Shown here: piece after piece, positions 46,505-59,066 of the stretch
Layout of the letters: every line of letters begins with the position of its first letter
How positions within the stretch are numbered: the first letter of the stretch is position 1
Source of the DNA: Juglans regia
Lineage: Eukaryota > Streptophyta > Magnoliopsida > Fagales > Juglandaceae
Direction: 5' to 3'
Assembly (NCBI RefSeq): GCF_001411555.2
Contig: NC_049916.1
Span: forward strand, 23,640,558-23,704,557
Length of the DNA: 64,000 nucleotides
Made by a program: the position numbers and the translations under genes
Notes under the pieces: model-generated
The model's input: only the letters and a program-made list of their open reading frames with translations
What the model was told of the DNA's origin: nothing
Databases searched by the model: none

Positions 46505-47203
46505 TAGGGGTGATTAACGGTCCGGTCGGACCGACCGGACCGACCGTTTCGGTCCGGACCGGACCGGACCGAGACTTAGACCGGTCCGGTCCGGTCCATA
46601 TTTTAGAGGACCGAAATCATTCGGTCTGGTCCACGGTCCACAGTTTTTTCGGACCTGACCGGACCGGACCGAATGAAAAATTTTTTAAAAAAAATATTTT
46701 TTATATATATTTTATATATAATAATTGTACAATTAACAATATAAATTTTTAAATATATTATTAATACTTGTTAATATTCTATAAATTAACAATATTTTAT
46801 ATATATCTTCATTTAACCTATCACTATTAACAATATAAAATTTTAAATATACTATTAACACTTGTTAATATTCTATGAATTAATAAATATATAATATCAA
46901 TTAGTTAATTATATAGTAATTATATAAATTAATAATATAATTTTCATCTAATTTATTATCATTGACCATATAAAATATTTTTTTATTGAGTTTGTTACAT
47001 AATCCACATTAATAAGTCACTTAATTTAATTTAGTATTTTAAATAAATTTTTTTATTAATTATTTAAAAAAAAAAAAAAAAGAGGGCGGACCGACTGGAT
47101 CGGTCCCTTTGGGTGTTCGGTCCGGTCCGGTCAGGAAAAATAATGGACCGAAAATTTTCGGTCCATCGCCGGACCGGACCGGACCGGCCCGTTTGCAGCC
47201 CTA
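46505..47203. mobile_element. Non-autonomous hAT element, GGTCCGGTCC-rich ends
   Basis: The element is 699 bp with a perfect 8-bp target duplication GTAATAGC at 46497-46504 and 47204-47211. Ends are TAGGGGTGATTAACGG and CCCGTTTGCAGCCCTA. Both subterminal regions are packed with GGACCGGACC/GGTCCGGTCC motifs that can pair with each other. The centre is AT-rich and non-coding. Confidence 0.9.
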
Positions 47204-47314
47204 GTAATAGCTAATAGCTATATTTTTTTTACAGTTGAACTATTGTATTTAAATAGTATACATTTATTATTTTTACATTCTTCTCGTTGATTAATTTTTT
47301 AAGGTTTATTATTC

Positions 47315-48146
47315 ATGGCACCAAAGAAAAGTATTCATCCCTCAGGGATAGAAAAACTGAATGGAAGAAATTTTCGGGCCTGGAAAATGCATATAACTTT
47401 TATTCTAACCCACGAAAAGACCTTATATATATTAACAACACCTGAGACTTGTGAAGAAATTGTAGAAAATGATGAAAGTGAAAGTGAGAGCAGCGTTTCA
47501 AATAAAGATAAATGGATAGAACACAATGCATGGGCAAAAGGTTTAATTTTGCATTGCATGAGTGATCATATTATTCCTTTATTTGAAGACTATGAAACTG
47601 CTAAAGAAATTATGGATGTAGTTGAAACAAAGTATGATTTAAGGTCGAATACTTATGTATAGTTATTATTGGATAAGTATAACCGGACTTGTATGGAAGA
47701 GAATGATGATATTGTGATCATGTATTTCAAATGGAATTAATTGTAAAAGAATTACATGATGACGGTCATCCTCTCACTGATAAAATGCAAGTTACAACCA
47801 TACTAAATAGTCTTCCTTCATCTTGAGATCACATTGTTACTTCTTTAATATACAGTGAAAATGAAGTAACAATGATATCGCTTCCAGTACTTTTAGTATT
47901 CGAAGGAGAAATGATTAATAGAAGGAATAAAGATGGTGAATCATCTAATTTATTGATGGCTCAGGATAAGCATTCTACACAGAATAAGATGAAATCAAAA
48001 CAATTTAAGAAAGAAAAATGGTTAAAAAGGAAACAAAATAAACCATTTTCTGGAAACCGTTTTAAGTGTGGAAAGAAGACCCATTACAAATCACAATATC
48101 CTAACAAAGGAAAAGCACAAGAAAGCAAGAAAATTGTGATGGTAAT
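47315..48146 (+). pseudogene. Copia gag fragment fused to LTR
   Basis: A gag start (PSGIEKLNGRNFRAWKMHI) and UBN2-type domain run to 47660, where a stop interrupts. Broken frames continue to a weak zinc knuckle (FKCGKKTHYKSQYPN) at about 48057-48103. Then sequence jumps directly into the LTR at about 48147, so protease, integrase, reverse transcriptase and RNase H are deleted. No 5' LTR or primer-binding site is visible upstream. Confidence 0.75.
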
Positions 48147-49130
48147 CTCAGGAATGGCCTTAGGTGAGTACTTGACGAAATTTCAGTGCAGGTTGATTAA
48201 CCAAGTAAAAGGTTGATCGTGATAAAGTCGACGATAAGGTGATTAAGGAAAGACTCGGGTGAGTAAGTACTTAGCGAACATTTAGTGTCATTCATTAAAG
48301 TTTTAGTGAAATGTGATTTGATTACCCAAGTAAACGGTTAATCATTTGCAAAGTTGTTGATAAGGTGATTAGAGAAAACCTTAGGAATAGCCTCTAGAGG
48401 AAGTACTTAACGCAAATTTAGCGCATGTCGATACATGTGTTATGTATTCGGCTGAAGTCGTCAATTGTGACAGGAGAATGAATAATTGATCCAATCACGA
48501 GAGATGGATTATTGATCCAGTCACGGAGAATTGATGTCGTTCACTAAATTTTTCTTTTTAGTGAAATGAAGTCACCCCTAATATATGATCAGAGGGAGCA
48601 CATATGGTAAAGAGTGCGATCAGATAAGGTAATGACAAAAACGTGGGCACGTAGAGGCTTATTATGCTTTAACGCCGATCTGCAAAAGTAGCAGATGAGA
48701 GTAGAGTAGTGGAAATCTCATATTGGTAGCAATGTAAAATACTCAACTGGATCATCACCGTTTTGTATGATCAAGTGAGAGATGTTATTCTAAAGGGTTT
48801 TATCACCATCTAACATGGTTATGGTACCCATGAGGGATGATGTCTAAGTAAGTGTCAATAGACACAACCTTTAGTCAAAATGTTGTATCACTTATTAAGG
48901 TCGTGACCTTTGTGTTACTATTGGTTAACTAATGGATTTGTCATTTGCCAACTAGTGCATAATGGCCTATAAATAAGGGTCATTAGTGCACAAATGAATG
49001 CACTAAATTTTCTTTGTTCATCACCAACTTGTAGGACAAATACTCTCATAGGAGTGTCACCATATTGTAATTCTGCTTCCATTTGTTTTTTTATTACTCT
49101 ACAGTCAGAACATCTCATGCTGACACATCA
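48147..49130 (+). mobile_element. Copia LTR, second copy (lacks about 60 bp at 5' end)
   Basis: Collinear with 38140-39159, with scattered substitutions and small indels, ending in the same CTGACACATCA. The first 61 bases of the LTR are missing at the gag junction. It precedes duplication copy 2 by 499 bases, whereas the first copy touches its unit directly. Confidence 0.8.
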
Positions 49131-49629
49131 AGTAATTTCTAAATCGACCAGCTAGAATACGTGCAGAGAATTATAATCTGTATCTTAATGAGAGATAGAT
49201 ATATATATATATATATATATATATCAATTAACCAAAAGCCAACAGTACCGTATGGCCGATTGTGTTGATCATGATCAGTTTTTTTCTCGAACCTGCATGT
49301 ATCATGCATGTGAACCCTAACATATTATATATATCTCAGGGATATTGATGTTGTCACCAAAATGATCAAACTATCACCTTTTTGGTACACGTGTTGAGAT
49401 ATGTATGGTACTTAATTGCTTTACGCCATGCATCTTAGGGTACGTAGAATGGAGATTATCAAAAAAAAAAAAAAAAAAAAAAGATATATATAGATCTATG
49501 TCGTGGTAATCTCATTCCACCACTAAATTAATAAATCATGATCGCAATATAACTAATTATACAAATATTTATTTTTAATAACGTGGAATTGTATCATGAG
49601 TACTACTTGCATGTACAGAAACAAAAACA
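49131..49629. other. Spacer between Copia LTR and duplication copy 2
   Basis: It contains a (TA)n run near 49199-49224 and a poly-A run near 49460-49481, and no gene. Nothing equivalent exists in copy 1, where the LTR meets the unit directly. Confidence 0.6.
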
Positions 49630-49878
49630 AAGTGAGAATTTTCAGAGTGGATCCACCGGAAGTAGTACTTTAATTTCATACCCAATGGGGCCGGGCCACG
49701 AAAGCAAAACATGCATGTACTTTAAAAGTTTTGCCCACATACATTTTTAGCTACGTAAAAATTAATTGATATTTTAGCGATAAATAATTTCTGCAATAAA
49801 ATCTCATGATGTTGAGCATTGAATTAATGGTTGTTTAAAATCAAGAATTTTCTGATATTGCCATTTTTCAATGTCACA

Positions 49879-49917
<39 letters not shown>

Positions 49918-50212
49918 CTAATTGCTATGTCTGCATGGATTTTCAATGTCACATATTAATTTTCTGCAATAAAAGCAAGCTGTGTGTGCATGGCATGCAC
50001 AACGTACCTCGTAGTAAGGACCAAGGAGCACATATATTATATATAATACATTTTTATTAGCCTTTCTTGGACTCTTCTTATAAGATTTTCATCCTCTTTC
50101 TCCTGTCTTTCACTGATTTCTTAGTTTTATCATCCGGCTATCATTGGTAACTTCAAGAGTACTAACCGGCCCCAAGAGGGACAAAAGACAACCGGCTGGC
50201 CTCCGGCAACGT

Positions 50213-51899
50213 TGATAAAGTGATAAAAATTACATGATAAAGCTGCTTAAGTGAATGAATTATTTAACAAAAAATGAATTAAGCACTTAATTATGTATTG
50301 ATTTTTAGTACTTGACTCTATGTAAAGTTATGATATTTTACACTCAAAAAGAGTTGTAATGCAGGGCCTCACTGCGGGACGAGCAGCAACTGCCTCACTG
50401 CAAGCAGCTCGCACGAAGACCAGTTCACGCATAGCAGCAGGGACGAAGTGGAACGCGGATTGGGCGAGACGCAAAATGCAGGAAATGGAGATGAAACGCG
50501 AACCTAGACCGCACGTCAAAACGCACGAAATTGGACAGCTCGAAACGCTGGGCTGCGGACGTGAAACGCGGACGAATTGGAACGAGAGCTGGGCGAGACG
50601 CGAAACGCGGACGCACACACACGCGGGCACTCACGCGATGGAGACGAGCTCACGCAGAACCACTCACGCACTCACAGCACCGGTTCAAAACGCAGGAGAT
50701 GCAGACGTGAAACGCAGGGGCTGAGGCGTGCACACTGCAGAGAGACGAAACGCATGATTTGGAGGCATAAAATGCAAAACAGAGGGTATAAAAAGTAAAG
50801 GAATTTCGTGCGCCGACAGTTTTTTTTTGGAGTTTTCAGTTCTCATCTTTTTTTTCTTCTTCCGCATGTTTACTGGGAGTATTTTTTTTTCTTTCGTTTT
50901 TTATTTTCCTTCTGCTGATTCTTCTTCTTCGACATTTGGGTTTCAGCAAACACTGCTATTTCATTTTATTTTCCGTCAGTTTTTATTCTTCTCAGTTTCG
51001 AATTTCAGCATATCTGAATGATACAGTATATTTTTATTCAGTAACTTTCATTTGAAACAGTACATGATGATGTTAGATTTTAATTTTCTTGAGCATTTTG
51101 TTAATCTAGAGATGATAGGCTAGATTTTTAGCTTGGGATTCAATGAGTAACCCATGACTATTTAGGATTGGATTTACTTCAATATTTAGTGCTTTTGATG
51201 ATTAACTTGATGGATTATATCTCAATGTGCAGCTAGAAAATATTAGAGTTCCTTGTTCTTGGTTTAGATCAATTGTAGACGTAAAGGCACAATTGATACT
51301 TGAACAAGTAACATGACTTTAATGTTTTTCTTTCATTTTTCTATGATTGTTATATAATTTATCAAGTAGTTTTATTAAAATAAAATTGTGGTTCATTGCT
51401 ATATTATCCGACTATGATTTCTAGGAATGAGAGAATGGTTGAGAGAAAATGAAAAGAGAAGTAAATCCATCACCAAATTAGTGGGCAAAAATTGCATCCC
51501 AAGTGTTTGTTTAATTGTTTTTTACAAGTTTAAGTCAACTTCCACACGATTTCTTTAAATCTCTTTAATCTTAGCAATTTTAGAAAAAATAGATTCTCTT
51601 TTATTTTTAGCTTTACTTATGCTTGAACGTCCCGACAATTTCATTCATAATTCATTCTACACTCCCTTAGTAAATAGCCACATTTAGGTGTCAATATTGT
51701 TAGTGGTTAAGTTTAGAAATTTAGTTTACTCTTTTCTTATCAATTTAAACTTTCGTGTCACTCCAAACGGTAATATGTGGTCTTGCGAAAATGAAATGTT
51801 TGCTAAATTCTCATTGTCCCTGTGAATTCGATCTTGGGATTTACCCTTGTATTACTTTGACAGCTTCTACGCTTGGAAGTCAAAATTAAAAGCTGATCA
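50213..51899 (+). mobile_element. Solo LTR in upstream region of second GDSL gene
   Basis: This 1687-bp insertion is absent from copy 1, where CAACGT runs directly into CTGCATGC. It starts TGATAAAG, ends GCTGATCA (TG...CA) and is flanked by AACGT (50208-50212) and AATGT (51900-51904), a 5-bp target duplication with one C/T change. It has a TATA-like TATAAAAAG near 50787 and a region rich in ACGCGG/CGCACG motifs (50350-50730). No coding domains are present. It ends about 650 bases before the GDSL start codon. Confidence 0.88.
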
Positions 51900-52431
51900 A
51901 ATGTCTGCATGCTTTTTGTTATGACAGGGAATTTGGCTTTTACATGTCACCACCACCAAATAATGATGATAATTTCAAGTTCTAAATTAAACCAGAAATG
52001 ATAAATTACGCAGAAATATTGACAGCAATACATGAAAAGATCGCCATCGATCGGTAGAAATTTCTTATCGTTAGTACTGCATCTTTATCCATATATGGTA
52101 CTACAATATCTGACTTATAATTCAAACTCATGCATTTTGTTCTCGTAGCTTTCTTTGTTTCACAAAGCCAAATCCAGTCAAACACATTAAACTAGGCAAA
52201 GTTGGCATATTTTCACGTTGTTTATAGCGACAAGAATTAAAGTGGTTTGCTCATTGTAATCACTGATTTTGGTCGATTCTCCGGGTCAACCCGGCCTTAA
52301 GTACTAAAGCTCTTGGACAATCCGCCCATCCAAACAATGGCTTTGTTCTTTTGCATGTATGCATTCTTGCTGAAGGAAAACGACCCCTTTACCGAGCACT
52401 CACATTATTGTAACTTTCTGCAACATCTCTT

Positions 52432-52439
52432 TATATAAA
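52432..52439 (+). promoter_or_regulatory. Probable TATA box of second GDSL gene
   Basis: TATATAAA, 107 bases before the start codon, in the same context as in copy 1. Confidence 0.6.
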
Positions 52440-52545
52440 CCCTAGAAAGATCTTAATATTTCATCAGTGAAGTTTCAAGCATTATTGAAACGTACAGTCC
52501 TAAAAAAATAGAGAAAGTTTCCTTTCTGGTCAGTTCTTCCTGATC

Positions 52546-54552
52546 ATGGCAGAGATAAGCTTTGCCATTCTACTCTTATCCTTGGCGACGATTATCCTTA
52601 ACGTTAATGCAGATGCAGGCAGGCCTGCTGTTTTTATACTTGGGGACTCGACAGCAGATGTTGGGACCAACAATTTCTTGCCAGGCAGCCAGGCAAGGGC
52701 TGACTTCCCTTTCAATGGCGTTGATTTTGCTTTCTCTATACCCACTGGAAGGTTTAGCAATGGCCTAAACAGTGCTGATTTTCTAGGTCAGTATAGTTCT
52801 AACACATGCATGCTGAGTACGTTGTTCAATCTTCTATTTTACATTTCCCACCAAATGCATGCATTTGCTACTAATGATCGAAATCTCAGGTGGCCAAGAA
52901 TGACATAATTAATACCTTATTTTTTTTCCATTATTATTATTATAATTATTATTATGATGATGGTTTCTCAACCTGAACCGGTACATCATGATACTCATGA
53001 TCAGCCAAGCTGCTGGGTTACGAGAAAAGTCCACCACCATATCTTTCAACTGTAAATTACTCACGTTATAGTCTAACGAGGCAAGCCTTGAAGGGTATAA
53101 ACTTCGCCTCTGGAGGGTCCGGCATTTTTCGTCTGACAGGACAATTACCGGTGAGGGCCCTTCTCTCTCTCTATAGAAATTAAATTTATTAACATTCGTT
53201 CATGACTATATAAACTGCAATGATCTTTTTATAAGCATCAGATTGATGACATGATCTAATTATACTTTTACTTTCTGCTCAGTCTGATTCACCAAACGGC
53301 GGGAAACAGAATGTGATTCCAATGGCAGGGCAAATAGCGCAGTTTGAGATTGTTCGCAGCTCTCTTGTGGCTGCAATGGGTCCCTTACCAACCTTAAGGT
53401 TTCTTTCCAAGTCTTTGTTCTTCATTAGTATTGGCAGCAATGATATCTTTGAATATTACCGTTCCAACAATAATTTATCAAAGGAACGCTTCTTCGCCAA
53501 TTTAGGATTCGCTTACGAGAACCAATTAAAGGTACGTACGTCACTCTCCTCTTTTTTTTTTTTTTTTCAAATTTTATTTTAGAGCCTTATAGGTATATAC
53601 AGTTTGACACACTAAGCCACGTACCAACGCTAACATGATTTTTTTTACTCAAAAATAAGGAAAATATTTTGAGAGAAGAAAAGATCGTCTAGTAAAAATT
53701 ATTTAAATCTTCAATTCACACCGCATTTCATTAAATGGACGCCTTACATATTAGTATATGTGCGCGAACTCGTTTGCAAGAAGAATTTTTCTTTATATTT
53801 TATAACTCGTTTTATAACTAATTAACGTAATTATATTATTTTATTAAAATATATATATTTATAAATTAGTAATTATAAATAAATAAACAAATAAGATATC
53901 AAGATAGCTGGCAGATGATGATCAGCTGATCACATCGGATACTGATACCATGTTTGTACATGCAGGCTCTACTCGAACTGGGAGCTAGGAAGTTTGGGAT
54001 TATAAGCGTCCCGTCAATTGGCTGTTGTCCATCTCAGAGGCTCAATAGTCCTAACGGGGGTTGTTTGGAGGAGCTGAACGACCACGCAAGAGCTTTTCAC
54101 ACAAAGATAAAGTCAATCTTGTGCAGGCTCAACGAAGAATATCAAGGCATGAAGTACTCACTTGGAAACGCCTACGAGATGACAATTAATGTCATAGACA
54201 ACCCACTTCCATACAGTAAGCTAGCTACAATTTCACTCTATATATATATGATCTCCTAATGCGCGTACGTGCCAAATTAAGTACTATTGGGCCATAATTT
54301 AGTCTGATGTAGATAACGTTTTTTTTTTCAGATTTTACGAACGTGAAGATTGCATGTTGTGGAGTTGGGAGGCTCAATGCAGAATCCAATTGCAATCCAA
54401 ATGCAAATCTTTGTCCGAGTCGCAATAATTACTTGTTCTGGGATTTGTTCCACCCAACAGAGTCTGCTGCTCAGCTAGCAGCAGTAACTCTCTTCAGCGG
54501 TCCCACAAGATTTGTAGCCCCTATCAACTTTTCTCAATTGGCTCAAGCGTAG
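52546..54552 (+). CDS. GDSL esterase/lipase, copy 2
   Basis: Exons are 52546-52786, 53005-53150, 53283-53531, 53966-54215 and 54332-54552. Each is the same length as in copy 1, giving 368 aa with no lesion. The signal peptide, GDST (Ser35), GSND (Asn182) and Asp333/His336 are kept, so enzymatic function is plausible. Most differences from copy 1 lie in exons 3-5 (MAGQIAQFEIVRSSLVAAM, LCRLNEE, AYEMT, LCPSRNN, TESAAQ, FSGPTR). The proximal promoter is shared but distal sequence is separated by the solo LTR, so expression may differ between copies. Confidence 0.92.
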
Positions 54553-55117
54553 TACGTACCCTAACCACTAGTCATCGAGGGCCCGAGGCCTCCTGATCAA
54601 ATAAGCAATTTCATTGCATTAAATCAAATGTTTTTCTTTTCTTTTTTTCATGATCTTATGCTTTTTAGAGCAATGTTGGTCGTTGATGTAATTTTGTGTA
54701 TGGTTTGATCGATTAAGAACTCCTATTACAAAATAAGAAAATAATCGTTATTACAGAACGAGTTTTTTCGAATGAATATATTACCTCTAGTTTAAAATGT
54801 GTAGCAAAACATGATCTACATAAGAGGTCATGTACCTCTAGTTTGAAGTTCTGCAGATTAACTTATGATTTAGGAAAACAAAGATCTTTTATGTGGTAAA
54901 AGTAAAACCTCTTGGGATTTTGTTACTAACATAATCTAGCTGAACTGATTGAGAAAAAAAGAAAAATAGCAATTCCATTGTGGCATGAAGATAAATACAA
55001 TATCAAAAGACAACATCAAATGAGGTTTCAAGATGGTTAGAACATTCAACATATTGTGATCACTCTCATTGGCAATCTGCAAATGCATGATTTATTAAAA
55101 CCAGTTACAAAAATAGG

Positions 55118-55887
55118 AAATTAAAGAAAGTGATGAAAAACCCAACAGCAGCTGATTGCTTAGCCATAAAAGTTTAAAATAGTACTGTCTTGTCTTCTAT
55201 GAATAACTGGAGGTTAATAGTGTCAAAGAATCAAAAATAGTTAGGAGATGTTGTGATTCGTGAACAGTATGCCATGGGAACATAAAGTTAAAACAGAGTC
55301 GAACCTTATTGATCAGTTTTTGCAGAGAACCATGCTTGTAAAAGAGAAGGAAAACATGAATTCTGCCTAAAACCATGAAACGTACAAAATTTTATCCAGC
55401 CCAGTAAAACCCTAACAATAATAGATAGGAAGAGTGAATCATACCCATAAATCTATTAAAAGCAAGCTGCATGCTTCACTTTAAGCGTAGTACACCAAAT
55501 TAATCACATTTGTTGCCATCCAATAAAGCTGCAATCAAGTTCTGTGCAGCTCATCCACTGCAACACGTAATACACATACATATAGCCTTTTCAAGCAGCA
55601 GCAACCCCTATTAACCTATCCAGCAACAGAGGTTATTGGTCAATAACCAAAGGAGCAGATCATTATTCATCACAAAATTATTACATTATCCACATTTACT
55701 TACTTCTGCAATGTTACACTATTTAAGACTGTCGTAAATATTACAGTTAATAAAACATTATTGTTTTCATAAAGTTTCTTCCGTCCAATCGATTAAGAAA
55801 CGATTTTGACCACGACCTAAAATTTATTATTCGTTATTATTATCTTACTATTGAAATCAAAAAAATAAACAGAACAAATAGCGGAAA
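55118..55887. other. Intergenic DNA, no gene seen
   Basis: AT-rich flank beyond the duplication. No coding frame, repeat ends or RNA gene are recognised. Confidence 0.5.
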
Positions 55888-55996
55888 ACGAACCCTGATG
55901 ACGGAGGTAACGGCGAGAATCTCGGATAATAAGGCAAAGAGGAAAGGGTGCGAGGTGGCCTCAGCGACGAGAAGCCCCAGCCCTAGAGAGCCGACG
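55888..55996 (-). pseudogene. COP9 signalosome subunit 7-like exon relic
   Basis: On the minus strand one frame reads LLVAEATSHPFLFALLSEIL and continues AVTSVIR. This resembles the conserved N-terminal part of CSN7 (VEATSHPSLFAFSEIL), with one extra leucine. No start, no PCI domain and no neighbouring exons are found nearby, so it is probably a gene fragment left by duplication or a transposon. Identification rests on about twenty residues recalled from the family. Confidence 0.45.
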
Positions 55997-56274
55997 CTTA
56001 CTTAACAAAGTGAGGTCCGATGGTTTTTTGCTTTTCGTTTTCCACGAAAGAAAAAAAAAACAAACAAATTAAGTTCTACCAAACTGAAATCAAACAGCAA
56101 TGAAAAGCGTGTAATCTGTGAGATAGAGATATTAGGGTTTTATCAGGGTTCGAACTTTGGGAAAGATAGGTTTGGGTGCGAGGAATCTGTGAATGCCCTG
56201 GGTAAAAACCGGTTCCGGGTTTAAATATGAGTATTGTACCGTACCCGGTTATACTCACCTCCGGTTGGGATACA

Positions 56275-56665
56275 AAAGTCTTTTCAATTCATCTTAATTT
56301 ATGTTATCTAATCATTATAATTTTTTAATTTTTTTTATATAAAATATAATATATAATTAAATTTTTTAAATTTTAAAATAATAATAATACTAAAAATAAC
56401 ATTCTAATAATATTTTATTCAACTTTAATCTCAACTCATTATTCAAATATTTATTAATTAAAAAGATTTAGGTGTTATTTGAATAATGAATTGAAATGAG
56501 ATGAATTTAGATAAAATATTAAAAATTGAATACAATATTGTTAGTATATTATTTTTTTAAATTATTCTTGTTTAAAATTTAAAAATTTTAATTTTTTTAT
56601 TATATTTTATAAAAAAATTTTAATGATAAAATGAGATATAACACTTTTAATATCCAAATCAAATT
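56275..56665. repeat. Inverted pair of MITE-like repeats
   Basis: Two copies of the dispersed AT-rich repeat lie head to head. The left copy (about 56280-56450) ends TCAACTCATTATTCAAATA and the right copy (about 56472-56660) starts TTATTTGAATAATGAATTG, its reverse complement. The pair could fold into a long hairpin if transcribed. Confidence 0.55.
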
Positions 56666-58680
56666 TGGACCAATAACCACCAGTGTAACCCAGTTATTGG
56701 AATCTCGGGCTGAAAAAAAAAAAAAGTTGCTCACATGAACAGTAATAGTTATTATTAAAATAAAAAGCTAAATACGTATTAAATTTACAGAAAGAAAGTA
56801 CTTGTCCAAGCGAAAACGTATTAAACATAGGAGATAGTAGTTACAACCCTGCCTTTATTAGGGTGGTCTACCTTCTTAAAGTTTTGCTACAATTAATGTA
56901 ACGAACTATTATAACAGTTAGCATCCCAAAAACCTAATCACGGAAGTTTAAGCAACCTTTGACTATAGCCAGTCACGTCAACGGTGTTAATTGCATTATG
57001 CATCTTAATCAGCAACCGGTATTATTTTTAAAAGAAAAATTATACAACACTTCACGTAATAATATTTTAAAAATATGACTATTTTTGTAAATATCATATA
57101 AAATTAATATCATTTTACAAAAATACCCTTATAATAATAATAATAATGTATGACTATTCAAAATTAAATTTTAGTTTTATCTGTATTTATGCAAGTAAAT
57201 TAATATAATAATAATAAATTAATATAATTTCATGTGATCTATTAAATTTATTTTATAATAAAAATAATTTTACACTCTAGGACATCATTATATATACATT
57301 TTTGAGTTTACTTAGATATTTTTTTGTGGTTCAATTATTTTATTTATAAACTTATTTATAATTATATTATAGATCTCATTTTTTAAAGAGAAATGTTACT
57401 TATCATTCTCACACCATGTATTAAAATATAATTTGTTATTTTTATCTTTCTATTTAAATACATATATTTATACATCAATATGTGTATTTAAATAAAATGA
57501 CAAAACTGATAAATTACATGTTGATATGTGGTGTAAAAAATGATAAGTAAAAAATTTTTTTTAAAAGAATTTATAGGTTATTATAAAAAAAAGAATTTGC
57601 ACATTGCGGCTCTTATTAATAATCATTTATTATAAATTTGTATATATTAAATTATCCTATTTTTCAAAAAAGGGAAGGATTTATTTAATAATAAAATTTA
57701 CTTGTCCACATTAAATTAAATTAAATTGTGATACGCCCGAGCAGTCTATCTATAATTTAGCGGCAATGGTTTTATAGGGCGCATGAAACTCCTTTGTGGT
57801 CCCCCACACTCGACAAGCGCCGATCCACAGTTATTTTAATCATTAAATTAAAATAAATAAATAATTCTAGTGAAAAAATTAGCATTTTCCTCTATAGAAA
57901 TGCTAATACATGGTAATTTTCTCACTAGAATTATAGGGCGCATGAATGCAGATAATATCTCAACTCATATGTGAATCTAATCGGTACAGCATTTTCCTCT
58001 TTACATGCAAGCCGACTTGAGGGACCCACGTGAATAGTTAGTAGGAAAATGCTAGTCTTTTCGTTGGGGCTCCTTCTAGATTTTTTTTCTTTATTTTGTT
58101 TTTACTTCTTGATTAAAAAAATATTTTTTGAAGATGTTATAAATTTATTTTTGTAAAAAAATATATAAAAGTGTTTAAAAAATATATATAAAAACAAAAA
58201 ACAAAAAAATACTTAAAATACACTAGCGGCTCCCTGGGAGCTCCCATGATAGCTGTAGAACCGCCCAGGTTTAAATAATCGTGTTAATCGACATTGTTGC
58301 AATTAAAAAGGTTTTATTCACAAATCGTTCATGCTAAATGTAACTGAATACTATAATAAAATGTAAAATAAATTTAAAAATAAATGATCCATTAGAAATA
58401 TTTTTAAACTACTTTTTTTTTAAATTTTACATAAAAATAAATTTTACAAAATCCATTAGAGATACTCTGTTGAGTGAAGTGTTACATTAACAAAGAAATG
58501 ACAAAACTTTTAGAACTTGATATATTCAACGTATTATTAATATAATTTGCGGGCGTAAGTAGTGTCTATTTGATATAGAATATTTGAATTGCTTTCTTGT
58601 TCAATTTGACATAAAATTAATAAAATTTTATTTATTTTAAATCTTATTACGAGAAATCTCAAAATAATCAAAAGAAAAAC
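56666..58680. other. AT-rich intergenic DNA with a small fold-back
   Basis: No gene is supported over 2 kb. A short inverted repeat lies at 57861-57936: the arms begin ATAATTCTAGTGAAAAAATT and end AATTTTCTCACTAGAATTAT, with a 10-base indel between them. A motif ATAGGGCGCATGAA occurs at about 57774 and 57934. The remainder is A/T runs. Confidence 0.45.
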
Positions 58681-59066
58681 AGTACTCGTGAAAAAAACTA
58701 AAAAAAAGGAAAAAAAACTACTGGCGACAGCATTTGCAGTGCAGTAACATGCCGTAGTAGCATTTGAGGGAGAAATAGAGAGAGAAAATTAATTTAATAG
58801 AGAGAGAGGGGAAAAAGACAGAGAAAGAGTACGTTGGGAGTAAACCTCTTGGGAGAGCTTTATTATCTGCTGCCTTTTCCTTTTCCTCTTCCTCAATTAT
58901 CATCGTCATCGTCTTCTTCGCCTCCCCACTTCTAACTACGCCACTCTTTTCTTTGGAGGTTTCGTTTGGTTTTCTCTTAATCGGCTACGCTGCTTCCCAT
59001 CTTAGTATATGTGCGCCTGACTGCTTCACATCCGTACGTGGTGAGCGTCCGATCTCCGTAGTCCAA

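Larger units (their letters stand above)
49630..55117 (+). repeat. Segmental duplication unit, copy 2
   Basis: Direct repeat of 39160-42878, enlarged by a 1.69-kb solo LTR at 50213-51899 and a (TA)n expansion near 49886-49913. Homology to copy 1 ends at ACAAAAATAGG, after which copy 2 continues into AT-rich intergenic DNA. Confidence 0.92.

Noticed and set aside
50359..50724. 121-codon basic frame in GC-rich DNA
   Set aside because: It lies wholly within the solo LTR, overlaps other frames on both strands and has no recognisable domain; the composition explains the openness.
58953..59066. N-terminal extension of the RopGEF frame
   Set aside because: The upstream open part has no ATG (it begins at TTG); the first ATG is at 59067 and fits the family.
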